From Bacteroidota bacterium (GTDB taxonomy: Bacteria > Bacteroidota > Bacteroidia > Sphingobacteriales > Sphingobacteriaceae): 32,761 nucleotides of DNA. Where the stretch lies: contig JARKUW010000040.1 of assembly GCA_029851965.1 (NCBI GenBank), forward strand, positions 1 to 32,761, written 5' to 3'. Position numbers and translations under genes: made by a program. The notes under the pieces are model-generated. The model worked only from the letters and a program-made list of their open reading frames with translations, made no database searches and was not told where the DNA came from. Below, in pieces: positions 8,274 to 17,739 of the stretch; position 1 is the first letter of the stretch; each line of letters starts with the position of its first letter.

Positions 8274-10547
8274 TGGGATGACAATATGCACCAGGGTTCC
8301 ACGTCCTGCCCTGATATCAATTGTCCCGTTCAGCAATTTGACCTTATTCCCCAGCGTCAACAGGCCTAGTCCGCCGGGTTTAACAGCCAGAGGATCGAAA
8401 CCGATACCATCGTCTTCCACCGTAAGGGAGATCTGTCTGGAGTTAAGCTGAAGTGATACGCTGGCGGCTTTTGCTTTCGCATGCTTTACAATATTGGTGA
8501 CCAGCTCCTGGACCATCCGGTAAACTGAAACTTCCAGATATTTATCAAACCGCCGGTTCAATCCCTTGAAGTTTGTTTCTATGGGTATACTGGTGCGGAA
8601 TTGCTTGCAAAGGTCTTTGATGCTCTCCGGCAGCCCGAAGTCTTCCAGGATAGCCGGTGTCATCTGGTGTGCAATGCGCCTGGTTTCCTGTATGGCTTCT
8701 TTTAAAATGGCATCCGTATTTTCCTTTGCCTGGTTAAATGCAGTAAGGTCTGTATCGCTTTTATTCGCAACTACATTTGTTAGATTTACCTTTACGGCAT
8801 ATAAAAGCTGCCCAATTCCATTGCGGAGGTTTTCTGAGAATTGCTTTCTTTCCTCTTCCTGAATGCTGATTGCAGTTTTAAAAATTTCTACCTTTTGGCG
8901 TTCTTCTATTTTCCTGATTTGTTCGGCAGCTGCACGGGCAGCTGTAATATCCAGGTTACTGGTCACCAGACCATCATCCATTCTGGTGAACGTGGAGGCG
9001 AACCAGTTGTGAAAACCGTCACCTTCGTAATGGTACTCCAGCTGCTCAGCTTTCCCGGTTTTCATCACCCGGAGCATTACATCAAAGAGGCCGTTCTTTT
9101 TTACGCCGGGGTATTCTTTCGCATACAATTTTCCTACAAGGTCCTGACGGCCGGTTTGTCTTTCGAGTTCTTTACTCACCAGCAAAACTTCAAAATCTTC
9201 TATTTTGCCTTCTGCATTATGTAAAGCCTTCAGTACAGATATGCCGATCATACTGTTATCGAATACAGATTGCAATAAATCTCTGCTGCGCTGAAGCGCC
9301 TGGTGGGCCTGTGCGAGTTGCGCTTCCGCATTTTTCCGGGCCGTAATATCATGTGCAACACCGAAGACTTTTACGGGCTCGCCCTTTTCATTGCAGATCA
9401 CGTTCCCCTTGCTTAGAATATGACGTAACTCCCCTGTGGGTGTATAGAAACTGCGATAATCCTCGTATGGCAGCTTTTTCTCCATGATCTCTGAGATAAG
9501 TTCCGTGAGCTTTTTGTTATCTCCGCTTTCTGAGATGGATTGCAGAAAATCAAAAGTTGGCTTGAATGCCTTCGGTTCGTAACCAAGGATGCGGAACATA
9601 CCATCCGAAAAACGAAGTTCGCTGTCGCCTAAGGTGGCTTCATAACTCCCGGTGTTGCCTGCAGCTTCTGCCCGTCTTAGCAGTTCTTCACTTGCCAGAA
9701 TCTTCTCATTACTGCGTACGGATTCTGTGATGTCCTGCACGGTACCATATAAACGCACTTTTTCCGGGGTATTACCTTCCGAAATTTGCCCGATAGATCT
9801 GACATAGCGCATCTCACCGCTATTGCGGATGATCCGGTAAACAAGGTCTATTGGCTTACGGTATTCCAACAGGTTTTTAATGGAGTCATTTGCTTTTTCA
9901 ACGTCTTCAGGATGCAAAAATGAAAGCACTTCATCAAACTTTATACCTTCTGCCTGAGGGCTGAGTCCATAGATACGGAACATTTCATCCGACCAGTACA
10001 GGGAACCCGTAGATGAGTTCCATTCATAACTGCCGATTTGTGCGGTTGCCTGCGCCTGCTTTAAACGCCGGGTCTCGTCTTTCAGGTTTGCCTGCGATTG
10101 CTTCAGTTTTTTATTATATTCAACCAGGGTGGTGACATCCATAACCTTGTGGATGACGTAAAGCAGCTCACCATCTGCACCTAGAACCGGTGTATTGGAA
10201 CCCTGAAAATAACGCATGTCAGGTACTCCTGCGGCCGTTTTCCCTACATCATGACGACGTATTGGCATATCGTCAGCCTTTTTACTGGCGACCGCACGAT
10301 TGGCTGACATAATTAGATTTCTAAATGCATTCTCGGGCGCTCCGGGGAATTGCCGGCTGAGTTCTGTAAGATGTGTGCCCTGCACTTTATCCCTTGAAAG
10401 GCCAAAAGCAGCCAGATAAGCATTGCTGGCTGTCAGAACCACCAGCTCTGCGGAGAAAACGAGATATAAGTCCGGTACGGTCTCAAACGCAGAAAGCGTT
10501 TGTTGCCATTCTACTGTGGCTGATGACAGCTTATCGTTCCTTTCCAT
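8259..10547 (-). CDS. Multi-PAS sensor kinase-like protein lacking the phospho-accepting His
   Basis: Cytoplasmic PAS-sensor protein with no membrane segment. Rough order: four PAS domains (20-140, 170-285, 290-410, 425-545; the second and third end in the PAC-type strings TVQDITE and VAHDITARK), a NarL-type dimerisation helix pair (550-625) and a C-terminal HATPase domain. The ATPase motifs look intact: N box QELVTNIVKHAKA, DDGIGFD and GLGLLTL. In the dimerisation motif, where the family reads ELHDGLGQ, this protein reads NLRNGIGQ, so the phospho-accepting His is Arg575 and the next Asp is Asn. It may be a pseudokinase or a partner subunit in a heterodimer. ATG at 10547 is preferred; GTG at 10556 is an alternative that adds three residues. 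No response regulator is adjacent. Confidence 0.88.
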   Translation of the reverse strand: MERNDKLSSATVEWQQTLSAFETVPDLYLVFSAELVVLTASNAYLAAFGLSRDKVQGTHLTELSRQFPGAPENAFRNLIMSANRAVASKKADDMPIRRHDVGKTAAGVPDMRYFQGSNTPVLGADGELLYVIHKVMDVTTLVEYNKKLKQSQANLKDETRRLKQAQATAQIGSYEWNSSTGSLYWSDEMFRIYGLSPQAEGIKFDEVLSFLHPEDVEKANDSIKNLLEYRKPIDLVYRIIRNSGEMRYVRSIGQISEGNTPEKVRLYGTVQDITESVRSNEKILASEELLRRAEAAGNTGSYEATLGDSELRFSDGMFRILGYEPKAFKPTFDFLQSISESGDNKKLTELISEIMEKKLPYEDYRSFYTPTGELRHILSKGNVICNEKGEPVKVFGVAHDITARKNAEAQLAQAHQALQRSRDLLQSVFDNSMIGISVLKALHNAEGKIEDFEVLLVSKELERQTGRQDLVGKLYAKEYPGVKKNGLFDVMLRVMKTGKAEQLEYHYEGDGFHNWFASTFTRMDDGLVTSNLDITAARAAAEQIRKIEERQKVEIFKTAISIQEEERKQFSENLRNGIGQLLYAVKVNLTNVVANKSDTDLTAFNQAKENTDAILKEAIQETRRIAHQMTPAILEDFGLPESIKDLCKQFRTSIPIETNFKGLNRRFDKYLEVSVYRMVQELVTNIVKHAKAKAASVSLQLNSRQISLTVEDDGIGFDPLAVKPGGLGLLTLGNKVKLLNGTIDIRAGRGTLVHIVIPLKPL

Positions 10548-10817
10548 ACCATACACATTACCGTATTATAAATACCAATATATAATTAATTTGTTTTAGT
10601 AATCAACAGACCTAAAAAGAACTGAACAAAAAACCACATAGGTTTAGTCAACAAAATTCCGTCTTTTTGTGTTTAGCTAATAGAGGAAGTCCGGCCGGTA
10701 TTTTCAGAGACGCTTAAACGGTGTTTTCGAATGGAAATACAAGGGGTACTCGGTTTGCCATATGACATTGCACCAATACCTACCCAAAAGTGATGACCTA
10801 ATTTTCAACCATTAAAC

Positions 10818-12041
10818 ATGTTTAAACGACTCCTTATCCTGCTATGCTTGTCGCCCTGCGCCTTGTTCGCCCAGGACGCTACTACAATCATCCCGGAAGA
10901 ACATAAAGAGAAAAAAGATACGGCGCGGCAAACCGATCTGATCGATATCGCCAAGCAGCTTCTGCACCTTAAGAAGAATAAGATCCGGGTAGAAAAAGAC
11001 AAAACCGTTTACTTTACATTTCTTCCCTTTGGAACGACACCTCCGGGAGGTACCGGAACGGCGTTAATTACGAGTACGACTGCAGGAATATATTTGGGCC
11101 CGCGAAGTACAACGAATATTTCTACCGCTTCTTTTACGCCTTACTGGAACTTAAAAGAGCGTTTCGGGCTACCCCTACGTACCAGCATCTGGTTGCCAAA
11201 CAACACCTGGACCATTCAGGGGGATACCCGCTTCATGGTTTACCCACAATATACCTGGGGAATTGGCAGCCAGCATGGGATAAACGAGAATACCTTTCTG
11301 GAGTACAAATACATCCGCTTTTATCAAACTGCCCTGCGGCAAATAAAGCCTTATCTCTACGCAGGCGTAGGTTACCACCTGGATTACCACTTTAATATTC
11401 ACAGTGACGATCCCACCATCAACCTACCAGAATTTACAGGTTACCGGCATGGAACAGGCAGCAATTCCTTCTCTTCCGGTGTCAGCCTGAACCTGCTCTA
11501 CGACACCCGCACGAGCTCCATAAACCCACTCCCGGGTGCATATGGAAACATTGTTTACCGGAACAACCCGACCGTCCTGGGCAGCAATGATAAATGGCAG
11601 TCGCTGTATCTGGACACCCGGAAGTATGTACCCCTGAATCCTGCGAACAAGACCCAGCAAAATACGCTCGCCTTCTGGTCCTATTTCTGGACTGTGTTTA
11701 ACAGCCCTGCCCCCTACCTGGACTTACCCAGTATTGGCTGGGATCCCTACAACAGTTCCGGAAGAGGTATAGACCAGAACCGGTACCGCGGGCGCAACTT
11801 GCTCTACATGGAAAGTGAATACCGGCGCGACATTACCAATAATGGCCTCCTCGGATTCGTTGTCTTTGCCAATGTAAATACAGTAAGCGGATCGGGAACA
11901 TTCTTCACTTCCTGGCATCCTGCGGCGGGCACTGGATTGCGGGTGAAATTCAATAAAGCATCAAAAACGAATATCGGGCTTGACTATGGTGTAAGCAAAG
12001 GTTACAGCTCCTTCCTGCTGAATCTTGGAGAAGCTTTCTAG
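10818..12041 (+). CDS. Omp85/BamA-type outer-membrane beta-barrel protein without POTRA domains
   Basis: Probable outer-membrane protein of 407 residues. A signal peptide (MFKRLLILLCLSPCALFAQ) is followed by a charged linker of about 40 residues and then a barrel-like region rich in alternating aromatic residues. Features recalling the surface-antigen (D15/BamA) barrel are SLNLLYDTRTSSINPLPGAYG, the late RYRGRNLLYMESEYRRDI segment with the RGR-like motif, and the C-terminal GLDYGVSKGYSSFLLNLGEAF ending with a final Phe. There are no POTRA repeats, unlike BamA or TamA, so a role in protein insertion is not implied. It stands alone between two convergent or divergent genes, and its final four bases overlap the permease gene on the other strand. 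Function unknown beyond the fold. Confidence 0.75.
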   Translation: MFKRLLILLCLSPCALFAQDATTIIPEEHKEKKDTARQTDLIDIAKQLLHLKKNKIRVEKDKTVYFTFLPFGTTPPGGTGTALITSTTAGIYLGPRSTTNISTASFTPYWNLKERFGLPLRTSIWLPNNTWTIQGDTRFMVYPQYTWGIGSQHGINENTFLEYKYIRFYQTALRQIKPYLYAGVGYHLDYHFNIHSDDPTINLPEFTGYRHGTGSNSFSSGVSLNLLYDTRTSSINPLPGAYGNIVYRNNPTVLGSNDKWQSLYLDTRKYVPLNPANKTQQNTLAFWSYFWTVFNSPAPYLDLPSIGWDPYNSSGRGIDQNRYRGRNLLYMESEYRRDITNNGLLGFVVFANVNTVSGSGTFFTSWHPAAGTGLRVKFNKASKTNIGLDYGVSKGYSSFLLNLGEAF

Positions 12042-13390
12042 GCCTGCGTTTCACTGTCTCCGCGCTGGAATGGCCATTCCTGGCTGATCTTCGCCTTGAT
12101 GAAGTACACGACGGCACCAAGTGCCGTTGTCACGACACCGCCTAAAACCATCATCCAGCCTGTGGAAACCAATATCACAAACCACATGAGTATCGCCAGA
12201 TAGACCGGCCATGGAAAGAACGGCATCTTATACGGGAACTCCGTGCTGCTTCTCAGCCTGCGCAACAGCAGTAATCCCACGGCCTGTGCAATAAACTGCA
12301 CCAGAATGCGCATGGCAAGAATGGCATTGATCACATCGCTAAGCTTAAAAAGCAGGGAGAAGACAAATGCTACCGAACCGATGAAAATTAAGGAGACATG
12401 GGGAAATTTTCCCGTTGGGTGCATGCGGGCAAAGACTTTGAAGAACGAGCCATCTACTGCAGCAGCATAGGGAATACGGCTATAACCAAGGGTTGCAGAA
12501 AACACGGAAGCAAAGGCAACCAGCAGGACAAGACAGGTGATCACCTGCGCAGCCGCCGGTCCTGCAAGTTCCTGCATAAATGCGCTGATCACGAACTTGC
12601 TGTCGCGTGCAGCCTCCCAGGGAATCACGCTAACCACGCTGATGTTCATCATCAGGTATAGAAAGGCTATCCCGAGAATAGAAATGAACATGCTTTTGGG
12701 AATGTTGCGTGAGGGGTTGACGATCTCACCGCCGAGATGACATACATTGTAGTAACCCAGGTAGCTGTATACACTCTTTACGCTTGCGAAGCCAATGGCC
12801 GTCACGAAAGCATAGTTCAGGGTCAGTCCGTCGTTTATGTTCTTGATCGGCTGCAGAAAGTTGCCATGTGCAATGCCACCACCAATGATCCATAGAAGCG
12901 TGAGAATCACCGCCACCCAAAGCACCACGCTGATCTTTCCGACGTCCTGAATCTTTCGGTACAGCAGCACGACGATCATAATGACCACGCCCCCGCTCAC
13001 CACCTTCGACCAGAGTTCAGTTAAGGGCACCAGGTAAGACACATAATATGCAAATCCAATGGAGGCAGAGGCAATAACAAGCGGTGCCTGGATCATGGTT
13101 TGCCATACAAAAAGGAAGCTCATCAGCTTACCAACGCCTTCTTTACCATAGGTTTCTTTGAGGAAATTGTAGGAACCACCGGCACGCGGAAAAGCTGCGC
13201 CAAGTTCACTCCATACCATGGCGTCTACCATGGATAGTGCCGCACCGGCAAGCCAGGCATACAGAAAGTACGGCCCGTTCATCATACCGATAACCATCGG
13301 CAGGGTGATGAAGGGACCGATCCCAACCATGTCGGTCATGTTTATTGCTGTTGCCTGAACGAGCCCGAGGCTTCTTTCCTGCTTTACCAC
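12038..13390 (-). CDS. APC-superfamily amino acid permease
   Basis: Inner-membrane transporter of 450 residues with about 12 hydrophobic segments. The N-terminus reads LGLVQATAINMTDMVGIGPFI, the unwound first helix that binds the substrate in amino acid-polyamine-organocation carriers, and helix 2-3 contains AAFPRAGGSYNFLKETYG, another family hallmark. The start is GTG 13390-13388, overlapping the upstream response regulator stop by one base (TAGTG), which suggests translational coupling. No alternative start keeps the first helix whole. The substrate (amino acid, polyamine or similar) cannot be told. Being third in an operon with a LOV kinase and a receiver protein, it may be light-regulated, which is inference. 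Confidence 0.88.
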   Translation of the reverse strand: MVKQERSLGLVQATAINMTDMVGIGPFITLPMVIGMMNGPYFLYAWLAGAALSMVDAMVWSELGAAFPRAGGSYNFLKETYGKEGVGKLMSFLFVWQTMIQAPLVIASASIGFAYYVSYLVPLTELWSKVVSGGVVIMIVVLLYRKIQDVGKISVVLWVAVILTLLWIIGGGIAHGNFLQPIKNINDGLTLNYAFVTAIGFASVKSVYSYLGYYNVCHLGGEIVNPSRNIPKSMFISILGIAFLYLMMNISVVSVIPWEAARDSKFVISAFMQELAGPAAAQVITCLVLLVAFASVFSATLGYSRIPYAAAVDGSFFKVFARMHPTGKFPHVSLIFIGSVAFVFSLLFKLSDVINAILAMRILVQFIAQAVGLLLLRRLRSSTEFPYKMPFFPWPVYLAILMWFVILVSTGWMMVLGGVVTTALGAVVYFIKAKISQEWPFQRGDSETQA

Positions 13391-13761
13391 TAAGCGCTTT
13401 TCCGAAGAATGTCGTCAATACTCTCCAGCAGGTTATCGATGTCAAAGGGCTTGGCAATAAAGTTGGTAGCGCCTGCCCTGGATGCAATTTCCCTTCCGTC
13501 GGTACTCGCAGAAAACACCAAAACCGGCAGGTCGCTGGTGTCTGGTTTGCTCTTCAGATGCCTCAGTACCTGGTCACCGGAAAGTACAGGCATCCACAGG
13601 TCCAGCAGCAGCAGATCGGGTTGTTCTTTTTCAATGAGATCATACAAGTTCAGGCTGTTCTGCTCTGCGATAATGTTGTATCCAGTATCTTCCAAAACAA
13701 TCATCAGCATTTCCAGGATGCCTTCATCATCATCACAAATTAGTATCGTTCTATCATTCAT
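13390..13761 (-). CDS. Single-domain response regulator (receiver only)
   Basis: CheY-like receiver of 123 residues with no output domain. The acid pocket is Asp10-Asp11-Asp12, the phospho-accepting residue is Asp54 in LLLLDLWMP, the switch Ser is in VLVFSAS, and the conserved Lys is in FIAKPFD. All key residues are present. It starts 4 bases after the stop of the LOV kinase gene, so it is very probably the phosphorylation partner of that kinase. With no DNA-binding domain it must signal by protein contact or within a phosphorelay. Its stop overlaps the GTG start of the permease gene by one base. Confidence 0.93.
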   Translation of the reverse strand: MNDRTILICDDDEGILEMLMIVLEDTGYNIIAEQNSLNLYDLIEKEQPDLLLLDLWMPVLSGDQVLRHLKSKPDTSDLPVLVFSASTDGREIASRAGATNFIAKPFDIDNLLESIDDILRKSA

Positions 13762-13765
13762 CTTG

Positions 13766-15307
13766 TTATTCTTTAGTAAGCGGCAGCGTGAAGCTGAAAG
13801 TTGATCCCCGCTCTTTTTCGCTCTCTACCCATAGTGTTCCACCGTGATTTTTTATGATCTGATCACATACATAAAGGCCTATGCCCATTCCCGGGAATTT
13901 TTGTTGTATCTCACTTACCCGGTAAAAACGATCGAAAATCTTGTTCTGGTCTTCAATTTTAATTCCCATGCCATAGTCTGTTACGGCTACTTTCAGGTAT
14001 TCACTTACGTGAGTTACATAAACCAGGATCTCATTTGATTCCGGTGAATATTTTATTGCATTTGATAACAGGTTGTTTATGACCTGAATCAGGTGAGACT
14101 CGTCTCCTAATATACAAGTGCCGGCCTTTCCCTTTACCGTGATGCGGTGCGACTTTGTTCCGGCCTGCAGACCTTCAACCGTGTCGTTTAACATACGGTC
14201 AAAATCAAAGGCTTCTTTATGCAGCTCAATATTCCCCGTCTGAATCTTTGAAACATCCAGAAGCTCCGAAATGAGGTTGTTTAGCCGGTTTACATAGGCA
14301 GCTGTCTTTTCAACCAGCCCACGGTACCGCTCATTGGCATTGTCCGGCATGTACCGCGTAAGCATCTGCACATAGCCTTTTACAGTGGTTAAAGGCGTCT
14401 TTAACTCGTGACTGGCAATGGAAAGAAAGTCGTCTTTTCGCCGCTCAATTTCTCTGCGGTCCGTGATATCTTCAATGGCAATCAGAATGCGGTCCTTATA
14501 TTGTCCTTCCAGTTCTATCCGGTGTGCATTCAGCAGCATGAGCTTCTTCCCGATATGCGGAAACTCGTGCTCCACTTCAAAATCTTCAACGGGATTGCTG
14601 GTTGGCAACACGGTATTCAGCAGCTCTCTGAGCCGTTCAATATTCCATTGTCCATTTCCGAGCTCAAACAGAATCCTGCCTTCTGATTCGTTGCGGGTAA
14701 CTTTAAAGGTCTTCAGAAAATGTTCATTTACACTGAGTACCCGGAAGTCTATATCCAACACGATGAGGCTTTCTCTCACCGTTTGAATGATGCTGTCCAG
14801 ATATTCTTCGCTGTCGCGGAGACTTCTGGTCCGCTGATCTACCCGCTTTTCCATGAGCTCCTTCTGGCGGGTCAGTTCAAGCTCTGCATTCACCCTGCGG
14901 GTAACATCATTTTGAACACCAATAAAGTAAGTCACCTTCCCTTCGTTATCCTTGATCGGCGACATATACAGCTCATTCCAGAATGCTGTTCCGTCTTTCT
15001 TATAGTTACGGATCTGCACCTGGCAGGATTCTCCCTGCTGCACCGCATCCTTAATGATCTGCCGTTCCGGCTGTCCGCGGTCGTCTTTTTGAAGAAAGCG
15101 GCAGTTGTGCCCGATCACTTCATCCCGCTGGTAACCAGACATTTCGACGAATGCGCTGTTGCAATAAATGATTGGATTATCCGGCTGTTGATTGTCGGTG
15201 ATGATGACTCCGGAAATGGAAGCGTCAAGCGCCTTCTTTAGAAGTTCGAAGTCCTGATGAATGGTGTCGTTGGAGAATGAGAATTCCCCGTCATTAAGGC
15301 TGTTCAA
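13766..15307 (-). CDS. LOV-domain (blue-light) sensor histidine kinase
   Basis: Soluble histidine kinase of 513 residues: LOV domain (about 18-140), short coiled coil, a second PAS-like domain (165-285), HisKA with His300 in ASHELKTPL, and HATPase (N box NNLLSNAIKYS, YGMGI, GMGIGLYV). The LOV signature GHNCRFLQ carries the photoactive Cys69, and the flavin-contacting residues Asn68, Arg70, Gln73, Asn101, Asn111 and Gln132 are all in place, so it should bind FMN and form the light-driven cysteinyl adduct. The start is TTG 15307: a TAA lies seven codons upstream in frame, no ATG or GTG lies between, and the next in-frame ATG is Met56, inside the LOV core. First gene of an operon with the receiver protein and the permease. 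Confidence 0.92.
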   Translation of the reverse strand: MNSLNDGEFSFSNDTIHQDFELLKKALDASISGVIITDNQQPDNPIIYCNSAFVEMSGYQRDEVIGHNCRFLQKDDRGQPERQIIKDAVQQGESCQVQIRNYKKDGTAFWNELYMSPIKDNEGKVTYFIGVQNDVTRRVNAELELTRQKELMEKRVDQRTRSLRDSEEYLDSIIQTVRESLIVLDIDFRVLSVNEHFLKTFKVTRNESEGRILFELGNGQWNIERLRELLNTVLPTSNPVEDFEVEHEFPHIGKKLMLLNAHRIELEGQYKDRILIAIEDITDRREIERRKDDFLSIASHELKTPLTTVKGYVQMLTRYMPDNANERYRGLVEKTAAYVNRLNNLISELLDVSKIQTGNIELHKEAFDFDRMLNDTVEGLQAGTKSHRITVKGKAGTCILGDESHLIQVINNLLSNAIKYSPESNEILVYVTHVSEYLKVAVTDYGMGIKIEDQNKIFDRFYRVSEIQQKFPGMGIGLYVCDQIIKNHGGTLWVESEKERGSTFSFTLPLTKE

Positions 15308-15425
15308 AAGATAGTGTATGTTATTTTAACCCGGCATATTGAAAAACTGGCAATACTGCCGGGGAATTTAAATTGCGTTAACTGCGTTCCTAGCAGCAAA
15401 AAAAATGCCACTGGTACATGTAGTG

Positions 15426-17609
15426 TTATTTTTGTTCGTTAATCGTCAGGACCACACTTGTTCTGGATAATTTAACATCCGGATTGAACCCGATAGTCAT
15501 CAGGAACGCACCTGAGTACACTTTTGAGCTGTCAATAGACGATTTCGCACCATCATACAAATTGATCTCCTCGATACGGTATTTTTTACCTGGATCAAGC
15601 CCCTTCAACAATACAGGCAGTTTACTGCCTTCACCATAACAGTTATTGACTAGATAATTGAACATCACCCCTGAAGACTTATCCGGCGTCATGTACAGCA
15701 TGGAAGCAATGCTTGATTCTCTCGGATTAGACAGGCGGTATTGATCGCCATACCAGACCGTGGATTTTATACTTTCATAGTTCTTAATGGCATCCTGACT
15801 GAACTTTAGGTCTTTGGCGCTTAAATCGCTGACGACGATATCGTAGCCCAGCTTACCCATCATGGCCACGTCAGTACGGAACTTGATCGGCTGCTTACCC
15901 CAGTCCGTCACGTGGTTGGCACTTGCAATTGCGGGGTAGAAATAAGAATATTCCCACTGGATAAATATACGCTCCATTGGATCTGTATTGTCGCTTGGCC
16001 AGTACTCGGTAAAATATTGCAAGGCGGCATAGTCCACCCGGCCGCCACCACCGGAGCACAGCATCATCGGAACCTTTGGATATTTTGCACGTATGCGCTC
16101 CAGCACCTTATATAAACCCCTTACGTATTCAATGTACAAATGCGACTGGTTCTTTAACGTTGCGGAATGGGCATTATAGATTACTGCATTACAATCCCAT
16201 TTGATGTAGGCCAGGTCGGGGTTCTTCGTGAAAAGATCGTCTACTACGCCAAATACAAAGTCCTGCACCTTTGGATTGGTTAAATCCAGCACCAGCTGAT
16301 TCCGGTAGTAATATTCTTCCCTTTTGGGCTGCTTGATCACCCAATCCGGGTGCTTCTCATACAATTCACTTTTAGGGCTTACCATTTCCGGTTCTATCCA
16401 GATACCGAACTTTACGCCATTGCTTTGCGCTTCTTTAACCAGTGAGGCAATACCATTCGGCAGCTTTTCCCGGTTCTCCTCCCAGTCGCCAAGGCTTGTG
16501 CGGTCGTCATTACGCGGGTATTTGTTGGCAAACCAGCCATCATCAAGTAAAAACAAGTCTACCCCCAGATTCTTTGTGTCCTTAAGAAGCTCCGCAAGTT
16601 TGTTCTCATTAAAATCAAAATGTGTCGCCTCCCAGTTGTTTAAAAGCGTAAGGCGGGAACCTTTTCCATCCAGTAACTTGTAGTTCCTTGCCCATTGGTG
16701 CATATTTCTACTGGCCTCGCCCTTCCCTTTGGTAGACAACGTGTACAGGAAAGCCGGCGTTGTAAACTCCTCATTCGGCTTTAGGGTATAGGTGGAGGCA
16801 TAGTTGTTTATTCCGGAAATGATCCTTAAGTTATCCTGATTGTCCAGTTCCAGATCGGTGCGGAAATTTCCGCTCCACTCCAGGGAGCCGTACAAAACAG
16901 TTCCTGCGTCCTCTGTTGCGGGCTGATCAATCGAGACCATAAACACGGAAGGCATAAAGATATTGGCGCGTGTACCGAGCTTCGTGTCCAGCGTCTTTAT
17001 GCCGTGGGTAAGCCTGGATTCCTCCGGCAGCATTTCCTTGGCCCAGTCGCCATGATACTGGTTCAACCAGAACGCTTTGCCTTTGAGGTGCAGATTCGCA
17101 GAGGCATACTTGTGTAGCGTTACACTCCCTTTTTCGGTGTGTTTTATGGTCGACCACTGTTCAACGACATTCTCGTTGAACCAGGATTTATAATGCAATG
17201 TCACCTGAAAATTGTACGCCGGATCTTTCAATACGATGCTGAGTAAGGACACCTGGTTCCCAAGCTGTTTGACACTATGACTTACATATTTAAGATCCAG
17301 GGAATTGTTGCCATCAGCATGGGTAACCGTAATTGCGGGTTCCATGAGGTTTCTGGAACCTGCGGGTGTATACGCTGAATTCAGGACATTCGTGTAATCC
17401 TCCGCTTGTTTATACATGGAGGCTACATCTTTGTACTCGGAAGTATCTCCGAGCTTTTGTCCGAGGTAGATCAATCCGAGGTTCTTGTTGGAATCCACCT
17501 GCAGGACAACTGCATTGTCTTTGCTCTCCAGCGGGATGATGGTTTGTGCCTGTATCGTTCCGAATATAGAACCGAACAGAAGCAGGGCTAACTCTTTTTT
17601 ACAATTCAT
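15426..17609 (-). CDS. Secreted GH36 alpha-galactosidase
   Basis: Glycoside hydrolase of clan GH-D that removes alpha-linked galactose from oligosaccharides. ATG 17609 is preferred because it gives a clean signal peptide (MNCKKELALLLFGSIFGTIQAQ); the frame is open to an upstream start at 17690. After the N-terminal beta-supersandwich domain come the catalytic barrel motifs FLLDDGWF, GIWIEPEMV, then YIKWDCNAV with the nucleophile Asp472, and EYWPSDNTDP with the general acid Asp540. The 68-residue gap between the two acids is normal for GH36. A small beta domain closes the 727-residue protein. The protein is probably periplasmic. It stands alone; no other sugar genes lie nearby, so the natural substrate is unclear. 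Confidence 0.9.
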   Translation of the reverse strand: MNCKKELALLLFGSIFGTIQAQTIIPLESKDNAVVLQVDSNKNLGLIYLGQKLGDTSEYKDVASMYKQAEDYTNVLNSAYTPAGSRNLMEPAITVTHADGNNSLDLKYVSHSVKQLGNQVSLLSIVLKDPAYNFQVTLHYKSWFNENVVEQWSTIKHTEKGSVTLHKYASANLHLKGKAFWLNQYHGDWAKEMLPEESRLTHGIKTLDTKLGTRANIFMPSVFMVSIDQPATEDAGTVLYGSLEWSGNFRTDLELDNQDNLRIISGINNYASTYTLKPNEEFTTPAFLYTLSTKGKGEASRNMHQWARNYKLLDGKGSRLTLLNNWEATHFDFNENKLAELLKDTKNLGVDLFLLDDGWFANKYPRNDDRTSLGDWEENREKLPNGIASLVKEAQSNGVKFGIWIEPEMVSPKSELYEKHPDWVIKQPKREEYYYRNQLVLDLTNPKVQDFVFGVVDDLFTKNPDLAYIKWDCNAVIYNAHSATLKNQSHLYIEYVRGLYKVLERIRAKYPKVPMMLCSGGGGRVDYAALQYFTEYWPSDNTDPMERIFIQWEYSYFYPAIASANHVTDWGKQPIKFRTDVAMMGKLGYDIVVSDLSAKDLKFSQDAIKNYESIKSTVWYGDQYRLSNPRESSIASMLYMTPDKSSGVMFNYLVNNCYGEGSKLPVLLKGLDPGKKYRIEEINLYDGAKSSIDSSKVYSGAFLMTIGFNPDVKLSRTSVVLTINEQK

Positions 17610-17739
17610 TTCTTTGGTCTGGTCGTTATTAAATCGATAAATCTGCAGTAAGATAACGATTGTCATGAACACACCAAATCTTTGCAGCAACTATCACTTC
17701 CCCGCAAACTTTTTCCACGGTTAGGAGTTATCTTTCCAT

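Noticed and set aside
10557..10817. Possible regulatory RNA or small gene in the 261-base gap between the sensor kinase and the Omp85-type gene
   Set aside because: The stretch is AT-rich near the kinase start and must hold divergent promoters, but I saw no stable hairpin, no open frame with support and only partial -7 matches (TAGGTTTA near 10639).
13345..13804. Long open frames antisense to the receiver gene
   Set aside because: They mirror the codon structure of a clearly conserved response regulator, have no recognisable domain and no start signal.
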